A stretch of 64,000 bases of DNA from Paenibacillus sp. HGH0039 (lineage in GTDB: Bacteria > Bacillota > Bacilli > Paenibacillales > NBRC-103111), in NCBI RefSeq assembly GCF_000411255.1, contig NZ_KE150413.1, positions 2,146,580 through 2,210,579 of the forward strand, written 5' to 3'. Each line of letters starts with the position of its first letter. The stretch's first letter is position 1. Both the position numbers and the translations under genes were made by a program. Positions 9,761-19,547 of this stretch are shown one piece after another. The notes under the pieces are model-generated. The model did not search any database, was not told the DNA's origin, and saw nothing but the letters and a program-made list of their open reading frames with translations.

Positions 9761-11254
9761 ATGTTAAAAAAAGCAGCGCTTCTGCTCACGGTCGCAGCGC
9801 TTGGCGTCACGACGGCGGCATGCGGCGGAGGAAAAGAGACCCAGACAGGCGGTACTTCGCCGGCACCGGCAGGAGGAGCCAAGCCGGCCATGCGCCAGCT
9901 TATGCAGTACGGAAATTTCGATCCGAATAAAGAATTCACCGCCAAAACGATTTCGGAGAAAACGGGCTATACGGTCAATTACGAGATGCTTCCGGCGGAA
10001 AATCCGGATGAGAAGCTGAACCTGCTGATGGCGAACAAAGAAGAATACGACGTGATGAAGCTGAGCGCGCCTCAATTCGAGAAGCTGGCTACATCGGGTG
10101 CCCTGGAGCCGCTCGACGACCTTCTGGAAAAGTACGGCCCGAACATTAAAGCGGCCATCGACCCGGCTGCTTGGGAAAGCGCCAAAGTAAACGGCAAAAT
10201 CTACGCCATTCCGGAAACGGGCTCCGGTCTCGCGGTCGGGGAAGAACTGGTCGTCCGCCAGGACTGGATGGATGAACTCGGTCTGAAAACGCCGACAAAC
10301 ACGGACGAGCTGTACACGGTGCTGAAAACGATCAAGGAAAAGAAAAACATCGCACCGCTGACAGGTTCCAAAGACTCGAAGGAATCCATTATCGGCGATA
10401 TCGGCGCGGCCTTCGGCGTTACCGCTGACTGGGTGAACCAGAACGGAACGCTCGTCCATCAGGTGGAGACACCGGCGATGAAAGAATTCCTGACTTACAT
10501 GAACAAGCTGTACAAAGAAGGCCTGATCGATCAGGAAATGCCGATCAATACGAGCGCCAAGGCGATCGAAAAGTTTTCCAGCGGCAAAGCGGCCATTTTC
10601 AAACAGGCTTACTGGAACGCGGGAACGACGGAGAAAGCGCTTAAAAAGAACGACCCTAACGCAAAAACGGCCATCATTCCTTTCCTGAAAGACAAATCCG
10701 GCAAAGCGTCCACGTTCGTCAAAGCGAACACGACCTGGTTCGTCACCATTCCGAAGGTTTCCAAACATAAGGAAGATGCCGTGAAATTTCTGGATCTGAA
10801 GCTGAAGCCGGATAATTTCATCGAAATTGCCATCGGCAAGCAGGGCGAGCATCACGAGATCAAAGACGGCAAATACTACCCGATTCTGCCTAAGTTCAAC
10901 GACGAGCTTAACAATGGAAGCGGTTTCCTGACGGGTGTCGATTACAAGAAATATCCGGACTACTGGCAGGCCCGTGTGCGTAAAGATCCCGTTCTGCAAG
11001 CGTTCTTCGAACAGATCAACAAAAACGCCGAAGGCATCATGGTCACCGATCCGCTTGCCAAGGCGCCGCCGATTGCGGACATCTCCAAAAGCAAGCAGAA
11101 GCTCGACAAGTTCCAGACCGATAGCATGCTGAAATTTATCAGCGGATCGGATCCGCTGTCCAATTACGATCAATTTTTGGCCAAATGGAAGGCCGATGGC
11201 GGCGATGCGATGATTAAAGCGGCCAACGAGTGGTTCAAAAGCGCCAAAAAATAA
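9761..11254 (+). CDS. Extracellular solute-binding lipoprotein of importer 1
   Basis: About 497 residues with a short signal peptide and lipobox TTAAC (lipid-modified Cys21), then a Gly/Pro/Thr linker. It has the SBP fold features of this family: MANKEEYDVMKL, AWESAKVNGKIYAIPETG and a C-terminal ANEWFKSAKK. GGGAGG lies at an ideal distance before the ATG. It delivers an oligosaccharide to the two permeases upstream; the sugar cannot be named from sequence. A strong terminator follows at 11280-11311. Confidence 0.93.
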   Translation: MLKKAALLLTVAALGVTTAACGGGKETQTGGTSPAPAGGAKPAMRQLMQYGNFDPNKEFTAKTISEKTGYTVNYEMLPAENPDEKLNLLMANKEEYDVMKLSAPQFEKLATSGALEPLDDLLEKYGPNIKAAIDPAAWESAKVNGKIYAIPETGSGLAVGEELVVRQDWMDELGLKTPTNTDELYTVLKTIKEKKNIAPLTGSKDSKESIIGDIGAAFGVTADWVNQNGTLVHQVETPAMKEFLTYMNKLYKEGLIDQEMPINTSAKAIEKFSSGKAAIFKQAYWNAGTTEKALKKNDPNAKTAIIPFLKDKSGKASTFVKANTTWFVTIPKVSKHKEDAVKFLDLKLKPDNFIEIAIGKQGEHHEIKDGKYYPILPKFNDELNNGSGFLTGVDYKKYPDYWQARVRKDPVLQAFFEQINKNAEGIMVTDPLAKAPPIADISKSKQKLDKFQTDSMLKFISGSDPLSNYDQFLAKWKADGGDAMIKAANEWFKSAKK

Positions 11255-11279
11255 CACACATCCAGAATCATTCACATCC

Positions 11280-11311
11280 GGCAGCGGCTTACGAGCGGCT
11301 GCCGTTTTTTT
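11280..11311 (+). terminator. Terminator after importer 1
   Basis: GGCAGC (11280-11285) pairs with GCTGCC (11298-11303), with an inner GCT/AGC pairing, then a T-run. Confidence 0.8.
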
Positions 11312-11365
11312 CACCGGCCCCGGCCGGATTCGACTCTAAACTTTGACAGAAAGAAGGGAGCCGCT

Positions 11366-14300
11366 ATGAAAAGCTTGCTGCGCAAGTGGAATGGGATGAT
11401 GATTATCGCTTTGGTGATTTCTTTGCTTACTCCCGCATGGGGAAAAGTCTCGGCGCAAAGCCTGGGGCAAGAGAGCGGGGGAGTTCAGCCCCAAGCCGCC
11501 GGTGTGACGGACGATGTGTACGTCCTGTCGCAGGACGGTACGTTCCGGCTGCCCGTCGGGCACATCAACGTCAATGTCGATGCGCCGCCCCAGAAGACGA
11601 ACTATGTGGCCCTGTTTACGAGCGGAGCCCAGGTGACGAACTCGGCGGAAACCGATAAAGTGTTCGTCAAGAAGACGAATACGGCGATTGCCGTGGATAA
11701 GCACGATCAGGTGATCCGCGTCATCGGGCCGACGGCTGTTCCGCCTACGGGCTCCACGTGGGAGGAGAACCAGAACCTGCCCGTACCGGAGGGCGGCTAC
11801 GTACTTCTCGCCAACGATTCTTCCTGGGGGACGTCCGTAACCCGGAAACCGCTTTTCGAGCATTACAAAACCGGAGACATCGTGTCTTTACATAAAGGAG
11901 GACAAGTTGTGCACGCAGGCGATTTTCTGAACCCGGACCCGGGCCTGAATCTCGTGACGGCACCCGGCACGACGGTGACATCGCCTGATTTTACGGTATC
12001 GGGACAGGTGATCCGTTACGGCAGCGGACAGGGAATCTCCTTGACCGTGAACGGGACGGAAGCCGCGCTGAAGGCGGATGGAGCTTTCCAAAGCGTGGTC
12101 CGGCTGACCGCGGGGACGAACGCCATCCCCGTCAAGCTGCTGAAAGACGGCCGGGAGATCGTTTCGTCCACCGTAACGGTGACGTATAACGACGCTCAGC
12201 AGCCGGCTGACCTGATAGAAGTCGAGGCGGCGCCGATCGACATTACGATCAGCATCGAAGGCCCGCGCCACGCGATCGGCTTCGTGGACCAGGACATTAC
12301 CGGTATCGACGACACCGTGGCGCTCTTCACGAACGATTGGGGACCGCAGATTACCGTTCCCCAGTTTAACGTTGCGGTGCAGGTGGATGCGGGGAACAAA
12401 GTGACGAAGGTCGTCAACCCGTCCATAGACGGCAAAACGCCGGCATGGACCGGTCCCACGGACCTTGAAATACCGCCCGGAGGCTATGTGCTGGTCGCGC
12501 AGGATACGAGCTACGCCAGTAAGAACATCAAGAAATATTTGGCGACGTATTTCAAAGTCGGGGATGCGATCAAACTCCGGAAAAACGGCTTGGCGGTCCC
12601 GGTCAAGGATCTGATGGGAACGGGAGGGCCGATTGCCCGGCTGACGCTCGACAATTACGCGATGTATACGGAGACGAAACCGTCTACCGAGCTTTCCGGA
12701 ACGATTACGAATATGGACGATCCTTCCAAAATCGCGTTAACGGTGAACGGAACCCCGCTTCCGTTCGGTCCGGACGGAAAGTTCAAGACTTCGTACACGC
12801 TTGCCGAAGGCATCAATTACCTCGATCTTGTCGTTACGAAAGAAGGCAAGGAGCAGGATTCCAAAGATCTCGTGGTCTACAGCCGCCCGGGCTTTTCGAC
12901 CGAGAAGAAGGTGATCCTGTGGGTCGATCAGGCCGCGAACGCAAGGAAATTCCAAACCAGTGACAATGTGGAGAATTTTTTGCGGACGGCGAAGGAGAAC
13001 GGCGTGACTTCCGTTGTTTTTGACGTAAAAGGCGTGGAGGGGTACGTATCGTACAAGAAAAGCACGCTGACCGGCCGTCCGTACGTAAGCGCCATTAAAG
13101 CGCCTGAAAAAGCGGGCTCCAATCCGGATCTCGATCTGCTCCAGGAATTTATCCGCTACAGCCGTGAGCTGGGGCTCGATATCCACGTCGCCTTTAACAT
13201 TTTCGCGGAGGGGTCTATCGCCAGCAATGAATACGCACTGCTGAACAGCCATCTCGACTGGGAAGAGCGGGTGTACAACGCGGCGGACAAGGGGCAGATC
13301 AAACGTCTCCGCGAGTCGGCCAAGCAGGGCGCGGTCGCATTCGTGAACCCGTCCAACGACGAGGTGCGCGATTTTCAGCTGAAAACGATCGAGGAGGTGC
13401 TGCAAAATTACGACGTGGACGGCGTTGTACTGGACCGTGCCCGGTATGACAATGAAAGCGCGGATTTCAGCGACTTGACGAAAGCCAAGTTCGAATCGTT
13501 CCTCGGCGCGCGCGGCAAACAGCTTCAAAACTGGCCGGACGACGTATTCACGTACGCGGGTAACGTACGCAAAGACGGTCCGCTTATCCAGGACTGGTGG
13601 GAATTCCGGTCGAAAACGATCAAAAGCTTTACCTCCGAAGTAAGGCAGCTGGCCGACCGGGTTAAAGCGGAAAAAGGCAAAAAAATCGAAGTGTCCGCCT
13701 ATGTAGGCTCCTGGTTCGAATCGTATTACTTGAACGGGGTACACTGGGGCAGCACGGAATTCCGCTACGACGAGCGTCTGCGGATGAAAGACGAATCCGT
13801 ATACACGCCGGGTTACTATGAAAGCGGCTACGTCAAAAATCTCGATTTCATTATGATCGGCGCCTATCAGACGACCGCTCCCGAAATCGAGCATTACATT
13901 ACACTCGGTAATATCGTAACGAACGGGGAAGTGCCGCTTTACGCCGGCATCGCCCTCACGAATGTGCAGGAACCGGCTCTCCAGCGGGACGTTTTCCAGG
14001 CGGGTCTGGAAAATACGCACGGGCTTATGCTTTTCGACGCGTCTCAGGTAAACTGGCCGGTAGCCGGCGCAGCCCTGCGCAATCTCGTTTACGTGAGAGA
14101 CTATCAGCTTGGCATCTCCCTTCCGGACTCGCCCGATTCGTTCCTAGAGGGAAGCTACTACAACACCAATCTGATCGAAAATAACATCGGCGTGCTCACG
14201 GACACCTTCGGCTATTCGACCGGCAACAGCCGTTTCGGCGTGGAAGCGGTCGTGGACAGCTCCGGCAAAGTGACGTCCGTGCCGAACAAAACCCAGGCCA

Positions 14301-16243
14301 TGACGTGGAACTGGGGCAAGCCGGACGAAACCAACAGCGTCATCCCGAAAGGCGGCTTCGTCGTCTCGACGCTTGACGCTTCCGGGATCCGCACCAAGCG
14401 GCAGCTCGTCGCGAATGCTTACGAGTCCGGTGACTCCGTAAGAGCGGCGGCTCTCAGCGGCTTCCTTGCTTACGAAGGACTCAGAACCTCCGCCGACAGT
14501 GTGACCTTCCGGGGGAAGGTGGACGTACTGGGACCGGGTAAGGCCTCCGTTACCGTAAACGGACAGGAAGCGGCGCTTCGGGAAGACGGCACGTTCCAAG
14601 CCGATACCGCCATCCGTCCGGGGGCGAATCCGGTCGTCATCACCGTCCGGGTGGACGGCTTCAAGACGAATGAGAAAACCGTCACGATCATCGGGGATGA
14701 AGCAGCGGTAAAATCATTGAAACTGGACCGCGGCACGTACAGCATGAACAAAGGCGAGAGTCTTCAGCTGGCCGTCACCGCGGAATACAACAATTCCAGC
14801 AAGGACGTGACGGGACAGGCGGCTTATGATTCCCTCGACCCGGCTGTTGTCTCCGTAGACGCTGCTGGGCGGATCACCGCTTTGCGGGCAGGAAGCGGCA
14901 CCGTTCAGGCGACCTATGACGGACATATCGCGTTGGCCCGGGTAAGCGTACAATCGGGCAGCACCGGAGGCGGATCAGACACGGGCTCCGGTTCCGGGGG
15001 CGGTTCCGCCGGAGGAGGCGGCACGTCCCCGTCCGGCCCGGAACGCACGTCGGTGACGGAGACGAAAGGTTCCGACGGGCGGAACCTGACGCTCGTCTCG
15101 GCGGATGCCGGCGTGATGGAGGCGGAAATCGCGGCGCTGCAAGGCAAGGCGGCCCCGGTCCTTTCCTACGAGATCCCGGGCCGAGAGCCGGCGGGAATCG
15201 TATCGCTGCCGGGAACGGCGCTCCGCAAAGCGGTTGCCGGATCGCCGGGCGCGATTCTTAGCGTAACCTCGCATCTCGGCGCTATCGAGCTTCCGGCCGG
15301 CCTTCTGGAAGCGGATCTTCCCGCGGAAGGCAGCTTCGATCTGCTTGTGCAGATCGGGCAGACGTCGGCGGGCGAGACCGCAGATCTTGCCGCCCGGGCG
15401 GCGAAAGAAGGCATGCAGGTACAAGGCATGCCGGTTGCTTTCCGTGTTTCGCTGAAAACCGGAAGCGAAACAAAAGAAATCGGCGGCTTCGGAAGCTACG
15501 TCCGAAGAACCGTAAACTTGCCGGGGGCGGTCGACCCTGACCGCGCCACGGCGGTAGAGCTGGACCCGGCCTCCGGAGAGCTCCGCTTCGTGCCGTCCCG
15601 CTTCGAATCGTCCGGGGCCGCGCACCGGGCCGTTATCCGCGACAGAAGCGGGGGGACCTACGCGGTGGTTACCTCGGATGTCAGCTTCCCCGACCTTGCG
15701 TCCCACTGGTCGCGCAAGGATGTCGAGCAGCTGGCCGCGAAGCGCATCGTCGACGGCATGGGCGCCGGCGGCTTCTCGCCGGACGAAGCGCTGACGCGGG
15801 CGCAGTTCGCGGCCCTGCTGACGCGGGCCCTCGCGCTCGATCCGGCGCCGGCCGCTGCGGACTTCACCGACATCCCCGGTGACGCGTGGTATGCCGGTGC
15901 CGTCGGCGCGGCCGTTCAGGCCCGGCTCGCGGACGGCTTCGAGACCGGGGAGTTCCGTCCCGGAGAGGTGCTGACACGCGAGCAGATGAGCGTGATGCTC
16001 ATGCGCGCCGTGAAGCTGGCCGGTATCCGGACGGAGGAGAACTCCGCGTCCGGTGCGCTGGCGGACTTCGCGGACCGGGGCGACATCTCCGGCTGGGCTA
16101 CCGCCGCCGTCTCGCAGGCGGTGGATGTCGGCTTGCTGGACGGGCGCGGGGACGGCCGCTTCGTGCCCGGCGGCACGGCTACCCGTGCGGAAGGCGCGGC
16201 CGTGCTGAAACGGCTGCTGCAGACAGCCGGTTTCGTGAACTAG
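11366..16243 (+). CDS. Secreted SLH-domain protein with GHL10-like glycoside hydrolase barrel
   Basis: 1625 residues, exported and anchored to the cell wall. A signal peptide (1-30) is followed by module A1 (48-190, ending in a GGYVLLANDSSW-like strand), Ig-like module B1 (205-275, TVNGTEAALKADGAF), A2 (290-420) and B2 (440-505). Then a barrel of about 400 residues (about 510-910) resembles family-10-like glycosylhydrolases (DUF187/YngK): VILWVDQ, VVFDVKG, DGVVLDRARYD near 684 and FIMIGAYQ. A3/B3 (925-1110), a Big_2 domain (1112-1195), a Gly/Ser linker, a further domain and three SLH repeats (about 1439-1622) follow. AAGGGAG precedes the ATG. A glucan- or peptidoglycan-active role is likely but the substrate is unknown. 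Confidence 0.88.
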   Translation: MKSLLRKWNGMMIIALVISLLTPAWGKVSAQSLGQESGGVQPQAAGVTDDVYVLSQDGTFRLPVGHINVNVDAPPQKTNYVALFTSGAQVTNSAETDKVFVKKTNTAIAVDKHDQVIRVIGPTAVPPTGSTWEENQNLPVPEGGYVLLANDSSWGTSVTRKPLFEHYKTGDIVSLHKGGQVVHAGDFLNPDPGLNLVTAPGTTVTSPDFTVSGQVIRYGSGQGISLTVNGTEAALKADGAFQSVVRLTAGTNAIPVKLLKDGREIVSSTVTVTYNDAQQPADLIEVEAAPIDITISIEGPRHAIGFVDQDITGIDDTVALFTNDWGPQITVPQFNVAVQVDAGNKVTKVVNPSIDGKTPAWTGPTDLEIPPGGYVLVAQDTSYASKNIKKYLATYFKVGDAIKLRKNGLAVPVKDLMGTGGPIARLTLDNYAMYTETKPSTELSGTITNMDDPSKIALTVNGTPLPFGPDGKFKTSYTLAEGINYLDLVVTKEGKEQDSKDLVVYSRPGFSTEKKVILWVDQAANARKFQTSDNVENFLRTAKENGVTSVVFDVKGVEGYVSYKKSTLTGRPYVSAIKAPEKAGSNPDLDLLQEFIRYSRELGLDIHVAFNIFAEGSIASNEYALLNSHLDWEERVYNAADKGQIKRLRESAKQGAVAFVNPSNDEVRDFQLKTIEEVLQNYDVDGVVLDRARYDNESADFSDLTKAKFESFLGARGKQLQNWPDDVFTYAGNVRKDGPLIQDWWEFRSKTIKSFTSEVRQLADRVKAEKGKKIEVSAYVGSWFESYYLNGVHWGSTEFRYDERLRMKDESVYTPGYYESGYVKNLDFIMIGAYQTTAPEIEHYITLGNIVTNGEVPLYAGIALTNVQEPALQRDVFQAGLENTHGLMLFDASQVNWPVAGAALRNLVYVRDYQLGISLPDSPDSFLEGSYYNTNLIENNIGVLTDTFGYSTGNSRFGVEAVVDSSGKVTSVPNKTQAMTWNWGKPDETNSVIPKGGFVVSTLDASGIRTKRQLVANAYESGDSVRAAALSGFLAYEGLRTSADSVTFRGKVDVLGPGKASVTVNGQEAALREDGTFQADTAIRPGANPVVITVRVDGFKTNEKTVTIIGDEAAVKSLKLDRGTYSMNKGESLQLAVTAEYNNSSKDVTGQAAYDSLDPAVVSVDAAGRITALRAGSGTVQATYDGHIALARVSVQSGSTGGGSDTGSGSGGGSAGGGGTSPSGPERTSVTETKGSDGRNLTLVSADAGVMEAEIAALQGKAAPVLSYEIPGREPAGIVSLPGTALRKAVAGSPGAILSVTSHLGAIELPAGLLEADLPAEGSFDLLVQIGQTSAGETADLAARAAKEGMQVQGMPVAFRVSLKTGSETKEIGGFGSYVRRTVNLPGAVDPDRATAVELDPASGELRFVPSRFESSGAAHRAVIRDRSGGTYAVVTSDVSFPDLASHWSRKDVEQLAAKRIVDGMGAGGFSPDEALTRAQFAALLTRALALDPAPAAADFTDIPGDAWYAGAVGAAVQARLADGFETGEFRPGEVLTREQMSVMLMRAVKLAGIRTEENSASGALADFADRGDISGWATAAVSQAVDVGLLDGRGDGRFVPGGTATRAEGAAVLKRLLQTAGFVN

Positions 16244-16291
16244 GCGCATCTGCGCAAGCAAGGCTCCGCGGCACGTGTGCCGGTTTAAACC

Positions 16292-16328
16292 CGAAAAGGC
16301 GCATACCATTCAGGTATGCGCCTTTTCG
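16292..16328. terminator. Strong symmetric terminator after SLH gene
   Basis: A perfect 16-bp inverted repeat (CGAAAAGGCGCATACC and its complement) with a 5-nt loop. A- and T-rich ends on both sides allow termination in either direction. Confidence 0.9.
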
Positions 16329-16923
16329 ATATTCCGTTTTCAGCGATCGCGGATTTCGTCCGGTTTGTGCCGCTTTTTTTTCGGCCGGTAGGGTGAGCGG
16401 ATACAGCACGACCCATAACAGGCTGACAAGCCGCGATGTTCCGAAGATAGGTTTAAAACGTGTCGGAAATCCGTTTCCTTCTCCAATGATTCAATAGACC
16501 GTCTCGGTGGCTCTCCCAGTTCCATCATTTGCTTCCGGAAACAGACTTTGGGTATAATTTTGCGATAGGCTGGTGGCGGTGATCCGTGCACAAAGAAGCG
16601 GAATGAGTGCAGTATTCGAGTAAACGGCATCCGCTTTCGCTTTCTTCATGACAACTGCCCGGATCGTTGCAACGATGAGGCAGACAGCGGAGCACAGCAA
16701 CCAAGAAGACCTCCTTCGAAAGGATGGTTTCTTGGTATAGAGACAGGAGCAGCCGTCCTATTATAAAGATTTCTAAATCCGGGATCTGGAAAATGGAACT
16801 TAAAAAGGAATTTTGTTCCTAACGGCGAATAACAGTAATTTCCGTTTAAAGGCGGGGCATTTTTAAAAGCGAGAGGATTCTTACTGTACGGTTCTTTATT
16901 TGGCAATGATTGAGGGATCAGCT
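16329..16923. other. Gene-poor stretch with possible decayed sequence
   Basis: About 600 bases lack a convincing intact gene. Several short minus-strand frames look protein-like but break up; the best is described separately at 16491-16700. I see no RNA gene or repeat. The region sits between a strong terminator and a truncated GNAT remnant, so it may be a site of gene loss. Confidence 0.5.
16491..16700 (-). CDS. Small ORF of doubtful status
   Basis: 69 codons starting at a TTG placed 8 nt after an excellent AAGGAGGT site on the minus strand (about 16709-16716). The N-terminus is hydrophobic (LCSAVCLIVATIRAVV), as in an export signal, but the rest matches nothing I recognise. It could be a small secreted peptide or the remnant of a frameshifted larger gene. 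The ribosome site is the main support. Confidence 0.25.
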   Translation of the reverse strand: MLCSAVCLIVATIRAVVMKKAKADAVYSNTALIPLLCARITATSLSQNYTQSLFPEANDGTGRATETVY

Positions 16924-17088
16924 ATGAATGCACAAGCTTTTTTCGCAAATTTGCCTGAACTGTACACGGAACGCGCTTTACTGAGGAAATCAGGTCCGGA
17001 GGACGAAGCGGGCCTTGCAGGCGGGATCAAGATCCGTAAGCAGCCGAATTTTAAGGAGGAACTGACGAATGAACGAAAGTACGCGTAA
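16924..17088 (+). pseudogene. Truncated N-terminus of a GNAT acetyltransferase
   Basis: 54 codons from an ATG with a GAGGGA site. FFANLPELYTERALLRK followed by EDEAGL is the typical start of RimJ/RimL-type acetyltransferases (LxTERLxLRxxxxxDA). The acetyl-CoA-binding half is absent: the frame runs straight into the ribosome-binding site and first codons of the aminoglycoside phosphotransferase gene, overlapping it by 20 nt. A deletion has evidently joined the 5' end of a GNAT gene to the aph leader. The remnant promoter may now drive aph. Confidence 0.6.
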
Positions 17089-17857
17089 TTGGCCGGAGGA
17101 GCTTCTTGGGCTTCTCGGGCAGACGGAATTAACCGTGAACAAAATCGGATATTCCGGAGATCACGTTTATCACGTGAAGGAGTACAGGGGCGCCCCCGCA
17201 TTTCTGAAAATCGCCCCCAGTGTCTGGTGGAGAACGCTCCGGCCCGAAATTGAAGCGCTCGCTTGGCTGGACGGGAAGCTCCCGGTCCCCAAAATTTTGT
17301 ACACGGCGGAACACGGCGGGATGGACTACTTGCTGATGGAGGCGCTGGCCGGAAAAGACGGTTCCCACGAAACGATCCAGGCTAAGCCGGAGTTCTTCGT
17401 GAAACTTTACGCGGAAAGCCTTCGCCGCATTCACAGCCTCGATATCCGCGAATGTCCGCTGTCGAACGGGCTGGAGAAGAAGCTCCGGGATGCGAAAAGG
17501 ATAGTCGATGAGAGCCTGGTGGACCCGACCGATATAAAAGAGGAGTACGATTGCACGCCGGAGGAATTGTACCGGCTATTGCTCGCGAGTAAGCCGGTAA
17601 CCGAAGATCTGGTTTTTGCGCACGGAGATTACTGTGCACCGAATCTGATTGTCGACGGAGAGAAGCTGACGGGATTTATCGATCTCGGACGTGCGGGCGT
17701 GGCGGACCGCTATCAGGACATCAGCCTGGCGATCCGCAGCCTCCGGCACGACTACGGCGACGACCGGTACAAAGCGCTCTTCCTGGAACTTTACGGGCTG
17801 GACGGGCTGGACGAGGACAAGGTCAAGTATTACATCCGGCTGGATGAATTTTTTTGA
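17069..17857 (+). CDS. Aminoglycoside 3'-phosphotransferase-like protein
   Basis: 262 residues, the usual length of APH(3') enzymes, which phosphorylate aminoglycosides with ATP in the cytoplasm. The N-lobe has the ATP-site Lys in APAFLKIAP. The catalytic Brenner motif is FAHGDYCAPNLIVDG and the Mg-binding motif is GFIDLGRAGVADRYQDI, a strong APH(3') signature. AAGGAGGA precedes the ATG. No transposase or integron is nearby, so this looks like a resident chromosomal copy; whether it confers resistance is unknown. Confidence 0.9.
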   Translation: MNESTRNWPEELLGLLGQTELTVNKIGYSGDHVYHVKEYRGAPAFLKIAPSVWWRTLRPEIEALAWLDGKLPVPKILYTAEHGGMDYLLMEALAGKDGSHETIQAKPEFFVKLYAESLRRIHSLDIRECPLSNGLEKKLRDAKRIVDESLVDPTDIKEEYDCTPEELYRLLLASKPVTEDLVFAHGDYCAPNLIVDGEKLTGFIDLGRAGVADRYQDISLAIRSLRHDYGDDRYKALFLELYGLDGLDEDKVKYYIRLDEFF

Positions 17858-17882
17858 ACAACCTAGAAGAGGAGGCAGCCCG

Positions 17883-18398
17883 ATGCTGTATCATTTCAGC
17901 GAAGAACCCGGTATCTCGGTCTTCATTCCCCGAAAAACGCCGGGACGGGAAGATTTGCCGCCTGTAGTTTGGGCGGTGGACGAAGCCCATGCGCATTTAT
18001 ACTACTTCCCGAGGGAGTGCCCGCGAATCGTGTATACGCTCTCCGGCGAGGTCGGGGAGGAGGATAAGCGGCTCCTGTTCGGGCCGGCTGCCTCCGATAC
18101 GGTCATCGCGATCGAGAGCGCCTGGCTGGACCGGCTGAGACAAACGGTTCTGTACCGGTACACCTTCGATGAGCGGGATTTCCGTTTGCTCGATGCGACA
18201 GCGGGCTACTACACGGCCGAGCGGCCGGTAACGCCTTTATCGGTCGAGCTAGTTGGAGATTTGCTTGACAAACTGGCGGCGACGGGAGCCGAACTGCGGA
18301 TTGTGCCGAATCTCAACCCTTTGCGCGACGCTCTTGTGGCTTCGTCCGTTTCGCTTTTTTCGGTGATTCGTTTCCGCAATGCTCGGCCTCCCGTGTAG
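17883..18398 (+). CDS. DUF6886-family protein
   Basis: 171 residues from an ATG preceded by GAGGAGG; the upstream in-frame region overlaps aph in another frame and is discarded. MLYHFSEEPGI, then FIPR and VWAVDEAHAHLYYFPRECPRI, match the DUF6886 family of Bacilli, whose function is unknown. It has no signal peptide or membrane span. It starts 25 nt after aph and is probably co-transcribed. It ends 12 nt from the convergent gerC with no clear terminator between. Confidence 0.75.
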   Translation: MLYHFSEEPGISVFIPRKTPGREDLPPVVWAVDEAHAHLYYFPRECPRIVYTLSGEVGEEDKRLLFGPAASDTVIAIESAWLDRLRQTVLYRYTFDERDFRLLDATAGYYTAERPVTPLSVELVGDLLDKLAATGAELRIVPNLNPLRDALVASSVSLFSVIRFRNARPPV

Positions 18399-18410
18399 AT
18401 TCAACCATCG

Positions 18411-19547
18411 CTATTTTCTCTCTTTATACTTGCCGGAATGAGTGATGTCTACCTTCACGTCGATCTTCTCGATAGAATCCATGTCCAGCGGAAATTCTTT
18501 TCCTTTAAAATGTGTTTTCCAGACGTCCGGGTGCTTGCGGTACAGCGTTTCGCTCAGCTTCAGGACATCGACTCGCTTGTTGACCCCTTTATGGAAGGAC
18601 ATCAGGATTTCGTTTTTGATTTCGGTCTCGGCCGCGGTTTCAATTTCCGCCTCCGTCGCATGTTCCCGGAATTCGTCGATAAACGCATGGATTTTCAATG
18701 AAATGGTAAAACGTATTTTTTCGTTTACGACATGAGCGTCGACTGTATATTTGGGACCTTCCAAAATAAGCGCGGCAATAGGATGTTCTTTGGGAGCGTT
18801 TAGAGGGGTACGCTCCAGTCTAGTTTGAAGCCAGCGTGCTCCTTTCAAGTCCTCCTGGGACAGCCAGGCGGCGTATTTGGTATCGTTGAAAAAATAAGCG
18901 CCGTTTATTTCGTATAAGGAAACTTTCGACTGGTCCTCTTCCCATACGACGGAGTTGGCCGTGAGTGAAGGCAGCATGGTCGAATTGCCGGCTTCATTCA
19001 GATCGGCTATAAATTTGTACCCGTAAACGGGCAGGATCAATGATTTTTGGGAAAAGTACTGCTCGGGACGGGTCAATAAGGACTCAATCGGCGAAAAATT
19101 AAGCATGGACGTTAGGGACAACAGCTTATCCAGGGGCTTGTTCGTGCCGTAGAATAAAATGTTGTAGCGGATCTCGCGGTACCGGTTGAGCATGTCGTAG
19201 ACGTCCGGAAGCCCTTTTTTCATCAAAGCTTCGCTTACGATGACGGCTTTGACATGCCCCCAGAACAAGCGCAACTGCGAGGTGGAGTAGATGGACGTAA
19301 GCGACTCCGAAACGGTCTTCCCTTCGCCGCGGCCGACCCAGATCGGAATACGGGTTCCGACCTGGTTGTTTTCGCTTTTGGCAATATTGGAGAAGTTCAG
19401 GATCTGGACATAGGTGATATATTTTCCGTCTGCGTAATCGATGCCCAAGGCTGTCGCATAAGCCATCGTCTGGAGATCTTTGGAATTCCAGCAGCCGGTC
19501 AGCAGCAGAAGGATACCCAGCCAGGCGCTCCTTTTCACGATACTCAC
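18411..19547 (-). CDS. gerC: Ger(x)C-type spore germination lipoprotein
   Basis: 378-residue C subunit of a nutrient germinant receptor of the spore inner membrane. The signal peptide ends in lipobox LLTGC (Cys19), followed by the family-typical WNSKDLQTMAYATALGIDYADGKY and VGRGEGKTVSESL. The C-terminal Ger(x)C domain includes LKIHAFIDEF and ETEIKNEILMSFHKG. It overlaps gerA by 4 nt and is the last gene of the operon. The paralogue name (GerA, GerB or GerK) cannot be assigned safely. Confidence 0.93.
   Translation of the reverse strand: MSIVKRSAWLGILLLLTGCWNSKDLQTMAYATALGIDYADGKYITYVQILNFSNIAKSENNQVGTRIPIWVGRGEGKTVSESLTSIYSTSQLRLFWGHVKAVIVSEALMKKGLPDVYDMLNRYREIRYNILFYGTNKPLDKLLSLTSMLNFSPIESLLTRPEQYFSQKSLILPVYGYKFIADLNEAGNSTMLPSLTANSVVWEEDQSKVSLYEINGAYFFNDTKYAAWLSQEDLKGARWLQTRLERTPLNAPKEHPIAALILEGPKYTVDAHVVNEKIRFTISLKIHAFIDEFREHATEAEIETAAETEIKNEILMSFHKGVNKRVDVLKLSETLYRKHPDVWKTHFKGKEFPLDMDSIEKIDVKVDITHSGKYKERK

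Noticed and set aside
9764-11314. 516-codon minus-strand open frame
   Set aside because: It lies wholly antisense to the importer 1 lipoprotein, has an Arg/Phe-rich composition typical of shadows in GC-rich genes, and has no ribosome site.
12737-14020. 427-codon minus-strand open frame
   Set aside because: Antisense to the SLH protein barrel; no start site or motif.
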